This document shows, piece by piece, positions 38,059 through 50,294 of a stretch of 64,000 nucleotides of DNA. Made by a program: the position numbers and the translations under genes. Under the pieces are notes generated by a model, which ran no database searches, had not been told where the DNA came from, and worked only from the letters and a program-made list of their open reading frames with translations. Position 1 is the stretch's first letter; every line of letters starts with the position of its first letter. This DNA comes from Punica granatum (Eukaryota > Streptophyta > Magnoliopsida > Myrtales > Lythraceae), in contig NC_045127.1 in the NCBI RefSeq assembly GCF_007655135.1, positions 12,905,001-12,969,000 of the forward strand, read 5' to 3'.

Positions 38059-39387
38059 CCATACCAAATTCTTATTCCCAAATTATCACAATATTTCATC
38101 TAATAATACTCCGTATAATTTTGTATTCATATGATATATATATATATATATATATATCATTTTACAATGGAATGAGGTACTCACTCCTAAGATGTAGTCC
38201 ATCGAATCGACCTTTCGAATGGCGGGATTCAGTCTCCTCAGTCCCTAATCAAATATAAGCATAACAAGAACCAAATTATACATACATGATACATTATAAT
38301 ATCAAACTACCTAGTACACCCATTTACTGATTAACTATTTCTCTTTAGAATTAAATTAAAAGCATAGTCCCTTTGACCACAATAAGAACGGATCATCTAT
38401 TATAACTAGATAATATAACCACTATACTTTTTTGTGCTAGTTGATCTCTCATCCATTTCGAAAATATTTCTATAATCAAGTTCAACTCTATCCTGTCTAT
38501 ACTTCCCATAAGCCCCATCCAATATTTTATTCACACACAAATCACCATAACTTACTCTTATAACATCACTAACTTACACAATCAGCCGATGTTTTATTTC
38601 CTCAATTTATCACTAATTTCACTTAATTTAGCAAGCAAAACGATCATAGGACACTTGTAATTATCAGATACCTTCATAAAGCTCTAAGCCATATATCCCA
38701 ACTAACCGAAGAAGCAAATTCCTCATATCATAGACACAGCAGACCAATCTCTAAAACATTTTAGATAAATTCAATCAAAGTTTCCTACACTATTGAATCA
38801 ACACCGTACTATTTACTCCTTTGTTTACTCGATATTATCGTATCTACTTTCCGCTCCAATTTTATAATTCTACCATCTTTTACTGTTACCTAAAAGAAAA
38901 ACACAATCCAGAAAGCAAATCCATAGAGCAAAATTAGCTACATACCTAAGTATACTCATAATCTAATTGGGTTTAAGAACCCTTCTCATGGAACTTCTTC
39001 CTGCTTCCAACCCCACACACACACTTATTTGCCTTCTTCTTGCTGCCCATCTTCCTCGTTCCATACCAACTCCTCTCCCGGTGGCAATCCACCAGCTCTC
39101 TCTCTCTCTCGTGCTCTATTTCCCCTTCGTCTTTCCCCAACCAGAATGAACAGAGAAGAAAAAGAAAGAGATAAATGAAATGAATGAGATGGCCGTGGAA
39201 AGGATTGCTCAGGGGAAGAATTTTGGGGGCCACATGGAGCCCATGTCACCATTTCATTCTTTCTTTCTTTCTTTATTTTTAATTTTAGCAACATAAAAGT
39301 ATATTACATATAATATATATATATATATAAACATATGTAAGTATAAGTTCTTGTATGCATGTTTGAAAAAATATGCCGGGTCTCACA

Positions 39388-41488
39388 TATCTATGGAACC
39401 AAGACAGCAAAATGGCTTTTTCCACCTAAAAATAAATTCAATCAAGACATGCCTAAATATCTATATACTTCTTAACAGTTCGGTTTGATTATAGCTTTTG
39501 GAGTTTTTCTTTTGGGCGCGCAGACGGGCGAATAATAATCTTAACTAAGTTCGGTTTTCCAAACCGATTCCCAACTGAATCTACAATTAAATCTGCAAGT
39601 TTTCCGAAACATACATACACTACTACGAATCACGCCAACAAGACAACAAATTAAATCAAACCCGGCTCGAATACATTATTCGCGGCCCAATTAGACTTTT
39701 GGATACCAAGTTTAGAAGAGAGAAAGAGAAGATTGCGCACATGATATACGCAAGTAGAACCAACAATAATTTTCCAGGTGGGGGATTAATAAAGCAGTAT
39801 GAAGACATTATATGAAATTACTATTTCTCAGATAAATAAATGATACAAAAAAATTGAGATTTGTTGTATTTTCAGTAACAATTGAAGTCCGTGAGTCTAA
39901 TACAATAAAATAAAAATCTTAATAATAGCTAATAAAGGGGTGCAGGTACTCCCGCTGGATATCAAACATGTAATATTTTGGTTCCAGATGAAAACAAATT
40001 ATTTCCTTCTTAATTGAGTATAATTGAGTAGGCGCATTCATAAACTCTTTTCGACTGGTGAGAAAATCGACGGGGCAAAATCAAGCGATAGAAGTTTTAG
40101 GGAGGCATGTGTATGTTTTATATCCATTTACTGGAGAAACTGTTTAACTTGAACTTTTTAAGCATAGTTTGGCTCCGTCACTGATGTACGTGCTTCGGAA
40201 CAGCGATGTGTCATACGTAAGTGCACGGATAAAATGAATTACTCAGCATGCTTTCTTATTGATCGACTTCGTGGTTTGAGTGCAAAAGAAACCCCACATA
40301 TAAAACTCTCTCGCACTCGCACTCTTCTGTTACAGAAAGAATATATATCCAGTATTTAAAATTACAAAAAATCTCGAACCAGATAATTAAACAATTATCG
40401 GTTAAATATGACAATTTCAGCCATCGCCACAATTGGAGGGCTACCCACGGCCTCAATCCAAGATATCTTCCTTCTTCTCCAGTCGAACCCATCATTGTTG
40501 GTCGGGTCTTCGAATTTATAGGTCTCAATTTAACACACCCTCAAGTGTATACACACATAGGCCATGTTTGGTTGGCGGAATGAAATAGAACGTGATGAGT
40601 TTAATTAGATGAAATGGGACGATATTCAAAGAAAAATATTGATTTTTTGCCATTTGATATAGAAAACATGATGGATATTATTAAAACATTACGCATGTTT
40701 AACATAATGATATTCTAAACATAATAATGTAAAAATAGATCGATTTTATGTTGTTGTTAAAATTTATTTGATGATATGACTTAACTTTTCTTATTAGGAA
40801 GTGTTCAATTTATTAAATTGAAGAGAAATGATCATCACAATGGAATGAGCAGTTCAATTTTTACGAGTGCAATCAAATAATACTACGCGTGAAAATTTGA
40901 AATGTCCATCTCAATTCATTTTTGTATGCCAAACGTAAACATATATATTTATCTCCGCAGTTAAAGTTCATCATCTCTAGTTTTCCCTATATAAGCTCAT
41001 GCATGCAACATCCTATATAAATTTCCTTCTTCTTTTAATTATTTTTAGGTGGTCGATGAAATTTGTCCATCGTAATCATCGAAGAAAATGACAAGAGAAG
41101 GCATGCATATGTTTACTTTAAAATTTATAAATGAATTATGGTAATGCTGGTAATAAATTTATAAATTATCAATAAATCGGAGACCATGAAAAGATCATGG
41201 AGACTTGAATGACACGAGTCAACGGGCGGTTCATATTTGCCAAAACACTCCGAACGACGACATTGTGGCCCACCCACTATCCCCAAGGTCGGGAACATTG
41301 CGTGATCGTCAATAGCACGATACAGCAGCAGGCTGATGGTCAACAATCCAGCATGTGTGGAAAGAGCTCAGGGAAGGCCACATCTTCGAACAATTTCTAT
41401 ACAGGAACCAAATTGACTCAAGAGCCCATGCTTTTAAGGTTTGACGTCTGGTACGGTTTTGATACTTATGCGTTGGGGCCAGAATACT
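39388..41488. repeat. Tandem-unit 5' block, unit 2
   Basis: After element F the unit sequence resumes (TATCTATGGAACCAAGAC) and matches 12640-14800 of unit 1. It includes a MITE-like segment at about 40563-40940. It should lead into a MATH promoter, but at about 41488 it jumps to 3' flank; see the gene-loss finding. No gene. Confidence 0.65.
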
Positions 41489-44400
41489 AGTTAGGATGTG
41501 CATGAACTGTCCAGCAGACGTGTCAGGATCAAGGAATCGAGATAATCTAGTAAGATATACTGGAGGATTGCTTTAAACCTATACGAGATCTTAAGTGTAT
41601 GAACCTCCATATATCTAGCAAATCTAGTTTCTGGTAGCATGCATCAGAAGTTTGATTTGATTATATTATTCAACTAGAAAAAAGAGCCCACGCATTACTG
41701 CAGATAATTTCACATATAATAATTTATAATTTAATATAATATTCTAATTGTATAAAACTTAATATTAGCGTAAATTATGATAGCTTTTTAAATCTTTTGA
41801 TTTCTAATTTAACATAATTTCACTAATATTTCTGAAGATCTCATAACATTAAATATAATGTGTGAACTATATTATATTACTTGAGGATTAAACCATGTTG
41901 TTTTTTCTTATAAATAGATCAGAATGGGAAGTTAGATAATATGAGTAATCTCAAAATACAAACTCAAAGAGGACTCAGAGCATTTATATTAGAACCCCTT
42001 GTGCTTGGATAAAATTGATAATCTGTTGAGCAAAATATTCTGTAGAGTCTTTTCGACCTCCTCCTTACCTCATCGAGAATGAACAGCACGCAAGTGCTAG
42101 ACATGTTCTCGTGGTCTTGAAAGACTTGGCAGATAGTGTGAGGTTTTCAAATACCACAACCGCCTAATTTAAAAGATTAAATCGTTGAATACGATGTGCA
42201 TTATGTATTTATTACTCCATACTCCCCCTCATGTGTGGGCTGAATTAGTTTAGAAGGCTCATTCGCATGGAATTAATTAAACTAGGTGCAGCCCCGTGCC
42301 TTGCGTGGGTTAAAAAATAATTTATATGATATAGAAGCTTTTAAAAGTTATTTCTCAAAATTATTTTAAACATTTGTACATATGGAATAATAATTTTTAT
42401 TATTTTTTAAGAAAAAATTAATATTTATTCACCAATTATGAAGTTTGCTTTCTCAATATGGTAATTAAAAATGATCATGATTTCATTAATGATAGTGAAT
42501 TCTCATAGCATGCGAAAAAACAATCAACCATATGAGTTTCTGATGAAGCCTAAATAATCATTCCCATTTAAAAAAAAATTAATACGTAATTTAGATATTT
42601 CTTGTAATTATTAATTATATATTGATGAAGCATCCAAAGATAATTTAATATTTAAACATAGTGTTCAAGGGAATTCTTATTGTGATTTAATTTAAGTTAT
42701 TCTTCCCCTCTTCTGGATCTGTTGCCCTAATTGCATGATCTTCTTATGATGATTTGCCCTCCAAATATATCCCAATTATTCTATCACTAGTCATCTCTTT
42801 TTAATTTGAATATCTTGACTTACATCTCCATGAGAGCCCTAATTCTCTTCCTGAAGCAAAGATTGTGGATCATATGCACACATACATATATACATGCCTA
42901 CTACAAGCATGCACGCTACAAAGTTGTAGTGGTAAGAATTAATTAAGAAAATGATACGATGAGATATGCATGTATATGGGCAAATGCACGAATCTTGGTT
43001 TAAGAATTATATGGACTGGACAATCAAAAAGATGTTTACATGAATCTCTCATATAGAAATTTAATTTCAGTTCAAAAGGCAATTTATTACAAGTTAGTTT
43101 TCTAAGCACTTGCCAGCTTTATATATTATAATAGATGGGGGCAAACGCATGAGCACGATGTATCAAATCTACACTATATACCAAGTGAGAATTTGAGGTG
43201 GCCACGGCCGTCTAACCTGAAAGGTTAATATTTTAAATTAGATGATTATGTTCACTTCAAAATTTCACAAATAGCCTTCACTTCACCTCAAAATTTCACA
43301 GATAGCCTTGAACTCGTCTTTGTTCAAACTTTGCTTCAATTTTCATGAGGATTTTCGAGCCGCCTGGATGTATTACCCAGAATATGAAGTTCCATTGATA
43401 GTTAACGATTGGACGTAAAAGGCCTCGATCAAGCTCTTCTCGATGTTCTTTGTAATCAATTAGGGAGAAACATGATCCGATAAGTTGAATGTGAGACCAA
43501 TATCTCTCGTAACTGCCCAAAAACACTGCCTCCTGTGTCAGGTATGATGGTCTCACATTCAATTTATCGGACTGCGCCTCCTACCTCTGCCTTGAAGATA
43601 ATGCACCAGTTCGATTGGATCAACCCAGTGAAGATGCACCGCCAACCGAGTATCGTCTGCCCCACAGGAGAAGCTTGATCTTCCTCGGATGGCCCTCTAA
43701 CCGAAACACCGTTTCACCAGCAAAGCATCCTGATTCAGTTCGGGTATAGATATTGCAATAGTGAACATTTACTAGGAGAAACAACAAATAAGAGCAATTC
43801 TTATCATGAACAATTTATAAAGAACCACAAATGTCCTTTCAGATATTGTAAAATTTTGAAAGGCCATTCATTAACTAACGTCCATGCTGAGATCCTAATA
43901 TTGGAGATGAATGCTCTGCACCGGTACCTCTCCGATTTCGTCTAAATCAATTTTAATGGTACTCATAGCGAAGTTGTTACTCATGGCAATGCTGTTTCTT
44001 GATCTACTCCGAAGTGGAGCATGTTTGCCATTTGCCAATTTTCTCTAATGTCTGCTATGCATTTGGACCGAGCAAATGTACATAAAAAGGCATACTCCTA
44101 AAAACGATATATAGCTTTTGGAGTTTTTGTTTTGGGCTCCCAGACGAGCGAATAATAATCTTAGCTAATTTTGATTTTCCAAACCGGGTCCCAACTGAAT
44201 CTACAATTAAGTCTGCAAGCTCTCCGAAATATACATACACTGCTGCGAATCACGCTAAAAAGACAACAGATTACATCAAACCCGGCTCGATTGCATTATT
44301 CGAGCCCAATTGGACTTTTGGATACCAAGTTTAGAAGAGAGAAAGAGAAGATTGCGCTTATAATATGAGCAGGTAGAACCAACAATAATTTTTCGGGTGG

Positions 44401-45762
44401 GGATTAATAAAGCAGTATGAAGACATTATATAAAATTAGTATTTCTCAGATAAATAAATGAGACAAAAAAATTAAGATTTGTTGTATTTTCAGTAACAAT
44501 GGAAGTCCGTGGATCTAGTACAATAAAATAAAAATCTTAATAATAATTAATAAAATGATACAGATAATCCCACTAAATATTAAATTTATAATATTTTAAT
44601 TCCACACTCAAAATGAAAGCAGAAATTCTTTCCTTCTTAATTGAGTATAATTGAGTAGGCGCATTTATAAACTCTTTTTGGACTGGTGAGAAAATCGATG
44701 GGGCTAAATCAAGCAATAGAAGTTTTAGGGAGGCATGTGTATGTTTTATATCCATTTACTGGATAAAATGTTTAACTTCAAATGTTTATGCACCTATAAT
44801 TAATAAAATTTCCAAATTTCGTGGGGCGCGATCCCCATTAAGCATAGTTTGGCTCCGTGCTTCGGAACAGCGATGTGCCATACGTACGTCCACGGATAAA
44901 TTTAATCAGGCTCAGCCTGCTTTCTTATTGATCGAGTTTGTGGTTGAGTACAAAAGAAACCCCATCCCTCACATATAAACTCTCTCGCACTCGCACTCTT
45001 CAGTTACAGAAAGAATATATAACCATTATTTAAAATTACAGAAAATCTCGAACCAGATAATTAATTCTCGGTTCAATATGACATTTTCAGCCATCGCCAC
45101 AAGTGGAGTAAGGCCCATCATTGTTCGTCGGGTCTTCGAATTTATAGGTCTCAATTTAAGACACTCAAATGTATACACACATAGGTCATGTTTGGTAGGT
45201 GGAATGTAATAGAACCGGATGAGTTAATTAGATGAAATGGGACGGTATTCGGAGAAAAATATTGATTTTTGGCCGTTTGACATAGAAACATTAAAACATT
45301 ACGCATATTTAATGTAATGATATTCTAAACATAATAATGTAAAAATAAATCTATTTTATTTTGTTGTTAAAATTTATTTGATGATATGACTTAACTTTTC
45401 TAATCAGGAAGTGTTCAGTTTATTAAATTGAAGAGAAATGATCATCACAATGGAATGAGCAGTTCAATTTTTACGAGTGCAATCAAATAATACTACGAGG
45501 TGAAAATTTGAAATGTCCATCTCAATTCATTTTTTGTATACCAAACGTAAACATATATATTTATCTCCGCAGTTAAAGTTCATCATCTCTTGTTTTCCCC
45601 ATATAAGCTCATGCATACAACATTCTATATAAACTTCCTTTTTCTTTTAATTATTTTTAGGTGGTTTTGAAATTTGTCCATCGTAATCATCGAAGAAAAT
45701 GACAAGAGAAGACATGCATATGTTTACTTTAAAATTTATAAATGAATTATGGTAATGATGGT
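41489..45762. repeat. Tandem unit 3, MATH gene deleted
   Basis: Begins with sequence equivalent to 595 of unit 0 (CTAGTTAGGATGTGCATGAA), so promoter, all exons and the proximal 3' flank are missing. It continues through the long flank and middle block to about 44110, where a second deletion (CGATATATAGCTTTTGG) removes the stretch in which units 0 and 2 hold element F. Homology with the array ends inside the 5' block at about 45762 (GGTAATGATGG). MITE-like segment at about 45187-45550. No gene. Confidence 0.65.
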
Positions 45763-46569
45763 CTTTGGCTCCTGATTATTATCGAGTCTATTGACTCACC
45801 AACCCACACAACGACGTGAGACCTAATCTTCTTATACAACATTAGACTTTCACCTTCTCATGCTGATCTCATTTATATTTTACGAATGGACTATTATATA
45901 ATATAATTTATTCATAGTCGCCCGAATTTTTTTCTTTTTTTTTTTATTTTCATCTGATTTATATAATCAGTTAAAGCAAATCATAATTGTTGAGTATAAT
46001 TCCACGTGTGCCTTAGACAAGCCCACCTAAGAGGCTTCTTCAAGGGGGTCTATAAGTCTATAATAGTGAAATAAACTTAAAGGGGAATCGATAAGTTTAT
46101 TGACGAGAATTGGATCTAGATTTCTTAGTTTGAGGTCAAGTTATCACCACTGTGCCGAGCTATTTTCCTCCTCATAGTTATTTACTAATAGTTCTACTTT
46201 GTAGAAACAAGCCAATGTCCTAATTACTTTGAGTTATCTTGAATTGATCTGGTGCAACTGACACTGGGTCAACTGGAAAAATATATTACAAGTGTCCTGA
46301 TGATAGACTTCTCGGTTCTCATAGAGTCACAATGGTTTATTAAAGCTACAAAAGAGGAAAATAAAGAGACATAAAAAATTGCATTCATTAATTCGAATAT
46401 TTTCATTTCAAAGATAAGACAATGTTTTAGTACATCACACCTTCTTTAACCAAAGTGATTGTGGATTTTACTTCTAAAAAGGAAAAAAAAATATAGCTAG
46501 GTTTAATTATCTAAAAATTCAAACTTTCCATATGTTTACTAATTTTAATACGAATATATTTTTTCTTGA
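45763..46569. other. Intergenic DNA after the array
   Basis: AT-rich sequence with no homology to the tandem units and no open frame of interest. I see nothing definable. Confidence 0.5.
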
Positions 46570-46925
46570 CTTAAAAGATACAAACCATCAGTTTGATATC
46601 AATGTTATCACGTATCAACATTTCTGTTAATTTAAACGGGAATTACTGGCCACAAATCCCCATTTTGGGGTAGCCGGCGACCACTCCCTTAAGAGGCTAT
46701 GGTGACCTCCAGTGAGGCCTCACCGCTCGAATTTGAAAAAAAAAAAGTAAATTCGAGAAATGAAGTAACAGAGGGGTCCGCAGTGTGAGCCTCATTGGCA
46801 GCCACCTTCCATTGGGGTCAGCAACAGCGATCTCGATTGGAGAGGTGGTGGCCTATTGTCCAACATTGACGATATTTTAATATTGATATCAAATTGATAG
46901 TTTGTGTATTTGTAGGTTAAAAGAA
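46570..46925. mobile_element. Fold-back or MITE-like element
   Basis: The left arm ACAAACCATCAGTTTGATATC (46580-46600) is mirrored, inverted, by the right arm ending around 46920, whose reverse complement reads ACAAACTATCAATTTGATATC. Arms are about 30 bases or more with a few mismatches. The body contains an A-run and a GC-richer core. No coding capacity. Target duplication not resolved. Confidence 0.55.
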
Positions 46926-47221
46926 AAAAAAAAGTAGTAAAGAAACATGAATTTAGATATTCTTTTGTTAACCAGAAAAGGAAAAGAAAAGAAAAAAACT
47001 AATGCAAAGCCATGGGCCCAAGGGATGGGGTTGGTGGGGGTCGTTGCCCATTCCATCTTTCAACCTTGGCAAGTCAATGTCAGTCACCTACCGACAGTCA
47101 ACGGCTGAGATCAAACCACGGAAACGCCTCTCAGCCGTCGGATCGAACTCCAGCTCCCGACCCGCAGAGGCTGAATGAATCTGACCGGATTCCCGATTCC
47201 AGGGGCCATCCGAGTCCTCCC

Positions 47222-47228
47222 TATAAAT
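47222..47228 (+). promoter_or_regulatory. TATA box of the SAM synthetase gene
   Basis: TATAAAT in a CT-rich setting (TCCTCCCTATAAATCCGC), about 110 bases before the putative 5'-UTR donor. Transcription would start near 47250-47260. Confidence 0.6.
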
Positions 47229-47249
47229 CCGCTCCCGAGACGCATCAAA

Positions 47250-48076
47250 TCTCACACCCGTTTTCTCTGCATCCTCCGTGCCGGTCCATCTCCTTCAAAG
47301 TACCAAACTTTCAGCAGTTTTCTTTCCTCAGAGGTACTTACAATGCGGAAATCTCCGTTCTTCGGTTGTTTCTGTTGATGGGTCAGCGTGTATTTGACTT
47401 CCCTCTTTGTTGGTCGCGTGTGGGGATCTGGTCGCATTGTGTTTTTTAGATGTGGGTCTTGAGATATTGCACTCTGTTCTATTCTGCAGAGAATCTGTAT
47501 CATGTTTCTGTGGGCTTTGCTCTATTTGTGAAGGAATTGATGATTTTGGTGCCCACATTTGATTGAATTCGGTATTTTCCGAGCGCAAAGTTGATGTTCT
47601 TTGCTTTTCGGGGAGTTTGAGGTGGTTTGAGTTTAGATTCTCTTAGGATCTGTATTATAGTTGTATTGCTGCCCTTCCATGGTGAAGTAATTGATTTTGA
47701 TGCTTACATTTGATCGAATTTGGTCTTTTGGAGCTCCATGGAAGAGATCAGCCAGTTGATTCCCTATTTTGTGGTTAAATTTAGCTTCGATTTCTCTTGC
47801 ATATGTGAACTCTGTTGCCGTGATCCAAATGTGACGAACAGTCCCTCCGAGGTGATTGCCAACAGATGTTTCTATTAAAGATTTGATATTGATAAATGAT
47901 TCAATCCACAGCAACTCTTAGGATTGTGGAGAATGACGAATTTCGAAGATGTTTCTATGCTCCATTTGTTGTCATAATTCTGCTGGAAATGTCTAGCTTT
48001 TATCAATTTGGTTCATCGACTATTCACCTTACTGATTCTGCATGTGATGGTGCTGCTTGTAAACAGCTTGAAGGAG
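47250..48076 (+). other. 5' UTR and leader intron of the SAM synthetase gene
   Basis: The exon 1 leader is about 47250-47333. A donor GAG/GTACTT at 47334 and an acceptor AAACAG ending at 48066 define a 733-base intron, leaving 10 leader bases before the ATG at 48077. A single long leader intron is common in plant SAM synthetase genes. The intron is T-rich like other plant introns. The exon 1 start is inferred from the TATA box only. Confidence 0.6.
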
Positions 48077-49258
48077 ATGGAGACCTTCCTATTCACCTCT
48101 GAGTCAGTGAATGAGGGGCACCCTGACAAGCTATGCGACCAGGTTTCTGATGCGGTGCTCGATGCCTGCCTTGCCCAGGACCCCGACAGCAAGGTTGCAT
48201 GTGAGACCTGCACCAAGACCAACATGGTCATGGTCTTCGGGGAGATCACCACGAAGGCGAATGTTGACTACGAGAAGATTGTACGCGACACTTGCCGCTC
48301 GATCGGGTTCGTGTCTGATGATGTTGGCCTCGACGCTGATAACTGCAAGGTCCTTGTGAACATCGAGCAGCAGAGCCCTGATATTGCCCAGGGTGTCCAC
48401 GGTCACCTCACCAAGCGGCCTGAGGATATTGGTGCCGGAGATCAGGGTCATATGTTTGGGTATGCCACCGATGAGACCCCTGAGTTCATGCCATTGAGCC
48501 ACGTCCTTGCAACAAAGCTTGGGGCTCGCCTTACTGAGGTGAGGAAAAATGGAACCTGCCCGTGGCTCAGGCCCGACGGGAAGACCCAAGTGACTGTGGA
48601 GTACCGCAACGAGAATGGTTCAATGGTCCCAATCCGCGTGCACACCGTGCTTATCTCAACCCAGCATGATGAGACTGTGACCAATGATGAGATCGCTGCT
48701 GACCTAAAGGAGCACGTGATCAAGCCCGTCATCCCTGAAAATTACCTTGATGAGAAGACCATCTTCCACCTCAACCCATCGGGCCGCTTCGTGATCGGTG
48801 GACCTCATGGTGATGCTGGACTCACCGGTCGGAAGATTATCATCGACACATATGGAGGCTGGGGGGCCCACGGAGGCGGTGCCTTCTCTGGGAAGGACCC
48901 AACCAAGGTGGATCGCAGCGGTGCCTACATTGTGAGACAAGCTGCCAAGAGCATTGTGGCCAATGGGCTCGCAAGGAGAAGCCTCGTCCAGGTCTCCTAT
49001 GCCATTGGGGTTCCCGAACCACTCTCTGTCTTCGTGGACAGCTATGGGACCGGAAAGATTCCTGACAAGGAGATCCTCAAGATTGTGAAGGAGAACTTCG
49101 ACTTTAGGCCTGGGATGATTTCCATCAACCTGGACCTAAAGAGGGGAGGCAACGGTCGGTTCCTGAAGACCGCTGCGTACGGGCACTTTGGGAGGGATGA
49201 CCCCGACTTCACCTGGGAGGTTGTGAAGCCCCTGAAGTGGGAGAAGCCACAGGCTTGA
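48077..49258 (+). CDS. METK: S-adenosylmethionine synthetase (393 aa)
   Basis: Makes S-adenosylmethionine from methionine and ATP, releasing phosphate and diphosphate; the product feeds methylation, ethylene and polyamine synthesis. Single coding exon, full family length. GHPDK (residues 14-18) contributes to nucleotide binding, [12 protein letters not shown] (119-130) is the first family signature, and GGGAFSGKD (266-274) is the second, glycine-rich one. No transit peptide, so cytosolic. The start at 48077 (METFLF) is the family start; an in-frame ATG at 48008 would add 23 residues, but it lies in the leader intron. Codon use is GC-rich at third positions, unlike the surroundings, as expected for a highly expressed gene. 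It converges with the PPR gene; stops are about 1.0 kb apart. Members of this family are too similar to assign to a numbered isoform. Confidence 0.97.
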   Translation: METFLFTSESVNEGHPDKLCDQVSDAVLDACLAQDPDSKVACETCTKTNMVMVFGEITTKANVDYEKIVRDTCRSIGFVSDDVGLDADNCKVLVNIEQQSPDIAQGVHGHLTKRPEDIGAGDQGHMFGYATDETPEFMPLSHVLATKLGARLTEVRKNGTCPWLRPDGKTQVTVEYRNENGSMVPIRVHTVLISTQHDETVTNDEIAADLKEHVIKPVIPENYLDEKTIFHLNPSGRFVIGGPHGDAGLTGRKIIIDTYGGWGAHGGGAFSGKDPTKVDRSGAYIVRQAAKSIVANGLARRSLVQVSYAIGVPEPLSVFVDSYGTGKIPDKEILKIVKENFDFRPGMISINLDLKRGGNGRFLKTAAYGHFGRDDPDFTWEVVKPLKWEKPQA

Positions 49259-50294
49259 GGTCTATGGCGTTGAAGCTCGAAAAACTAGCTGACTGTTGCC
49301 CACTGGGCTATCCTATCGTTTTTCTCTCTCTCTCTCCTTTTTTTTTTTTTTTTTTGGTCTTTTACATTTCAAATGGGTCTCTTGAAAGATCGTCGCTGCA
49401 ATTCTTGGTGAAATGCCAATCGGAAATTAAATATACGTGCGTTACATTTCCACGATATGCTTACCAGCTTTTTACATCAAGTAGAGCCTTCTTATCTTGC
49501 TTGGGAGTTGGGTGTAGTCAACTGGCAAACGCTTGGTAGTTCAGAGAACGGACAAGACTGTTGTGGACGACATATTCTTTCTTATTGTTCACAGTCGTCT
49601 GTCTTCTTCACGATCATTGGGAATGGAAAGTGTGCCTGAGAAAGGGCTTCTGTCCCCAAGTTCAGCCAAATTCATGGTTAACCCGAAGGTCATCATTGTT
49701 ATTGTTTCAATTAGGATTAATTACATGAAAAATAATCGCTTCTACGTTGCTAGTTCATGAGAGGTTATCACTAATACTTATTTATTGACTCATTGTGTTC
49801 GGGACAGATAAATAACAGCCAGTACTCGGAAACAGAAGCGCTACAAGCAGACCGAGAAAGGTGGAAAAGAAAAGAGTATATAATTAAACAGTTGCTTGCA
49901 TTCTCACACTGTAACAACTAACATCCTCTGTCAACATATCGGTTCTGTACATACAAATATTTCTCCAGATACACAAGTTCTGTACAATGCAATTGCGAGA
50001 GATGTCCCCGTTGGAAAGTAGATTCTCTGCTGATTGTTGGTGAAAACTATCCCTCAAGAGTGCCTAAGCTGTAGACAACACAATTACTGCATCGACACAC
50101 ATCACAGCAGGAGGAATACAGCAAATGCAACTGCAAAGGAATGCAAATGCAAGCTGCAGACGAGCTCATTTGCCCGTTGTTTGCCCGACTAGCCTCTCAT
50201 CTTCCAGATTCATTTGTCAAAACTACAAACTCTGTGGGCTCCCCGTAATTGAGCAGTAAATATGGTGTAAGAACTGATTTAGAAGACACGGTTT
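49259..50294. other. 3' region between the convergent SAM synthetase and PPR genes
   Basis: Contains both 3' UTRs and polyadenylation regions. A pyrimidine run of CT repeats followed by about 20 T lies at 49321-49355. No further gene; open frames at 49237-49539 and 49457-49760 are short and lack family features. Confidence 0.5.

Larger units (their letters stand above)
25811..39387. mobile_element. Element F in unit 2: LTR-like element split by nested insertions
   Basis: The outer layer of a nest. It begins TGTCACGACC and ends GGGTCTCACA, with TG...CA termini. Its own sequence is only 25811-26742 and about 38059-39387 (roughly 2.3 kb). The left part matches unit 0 from 3407. By comparison with unit 0, about 360 bases were lost where E2 entered. 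It has no coding capacity and is probably a solo LTR. The empty site is seen in unit 1. I could not define a clean target duplication (left ends CCAATA, right begins TATCTATGG). Confidence 0.6.

Noticed and set aside
47012..47449. 145-codon open frame across the SAM synthetase promoter and leader
   Set aside because: It crosses the TATA box and the leader donor, is rich in Pro and Ser by composition, and has no family motif.
48008..48076. In-frame upstream ATG giving a 416-residue SAM synthetase
   Set aside because: The family starts at METFLF (48077). The upstream part has no similarity and lies before a good acceptor (AAACAG), so it is intron.
48131..48589. Minus-strand open frame opposite the SAM synthetase
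   Set aside because: Shadow of the GC-rich coding strand; no independent features.
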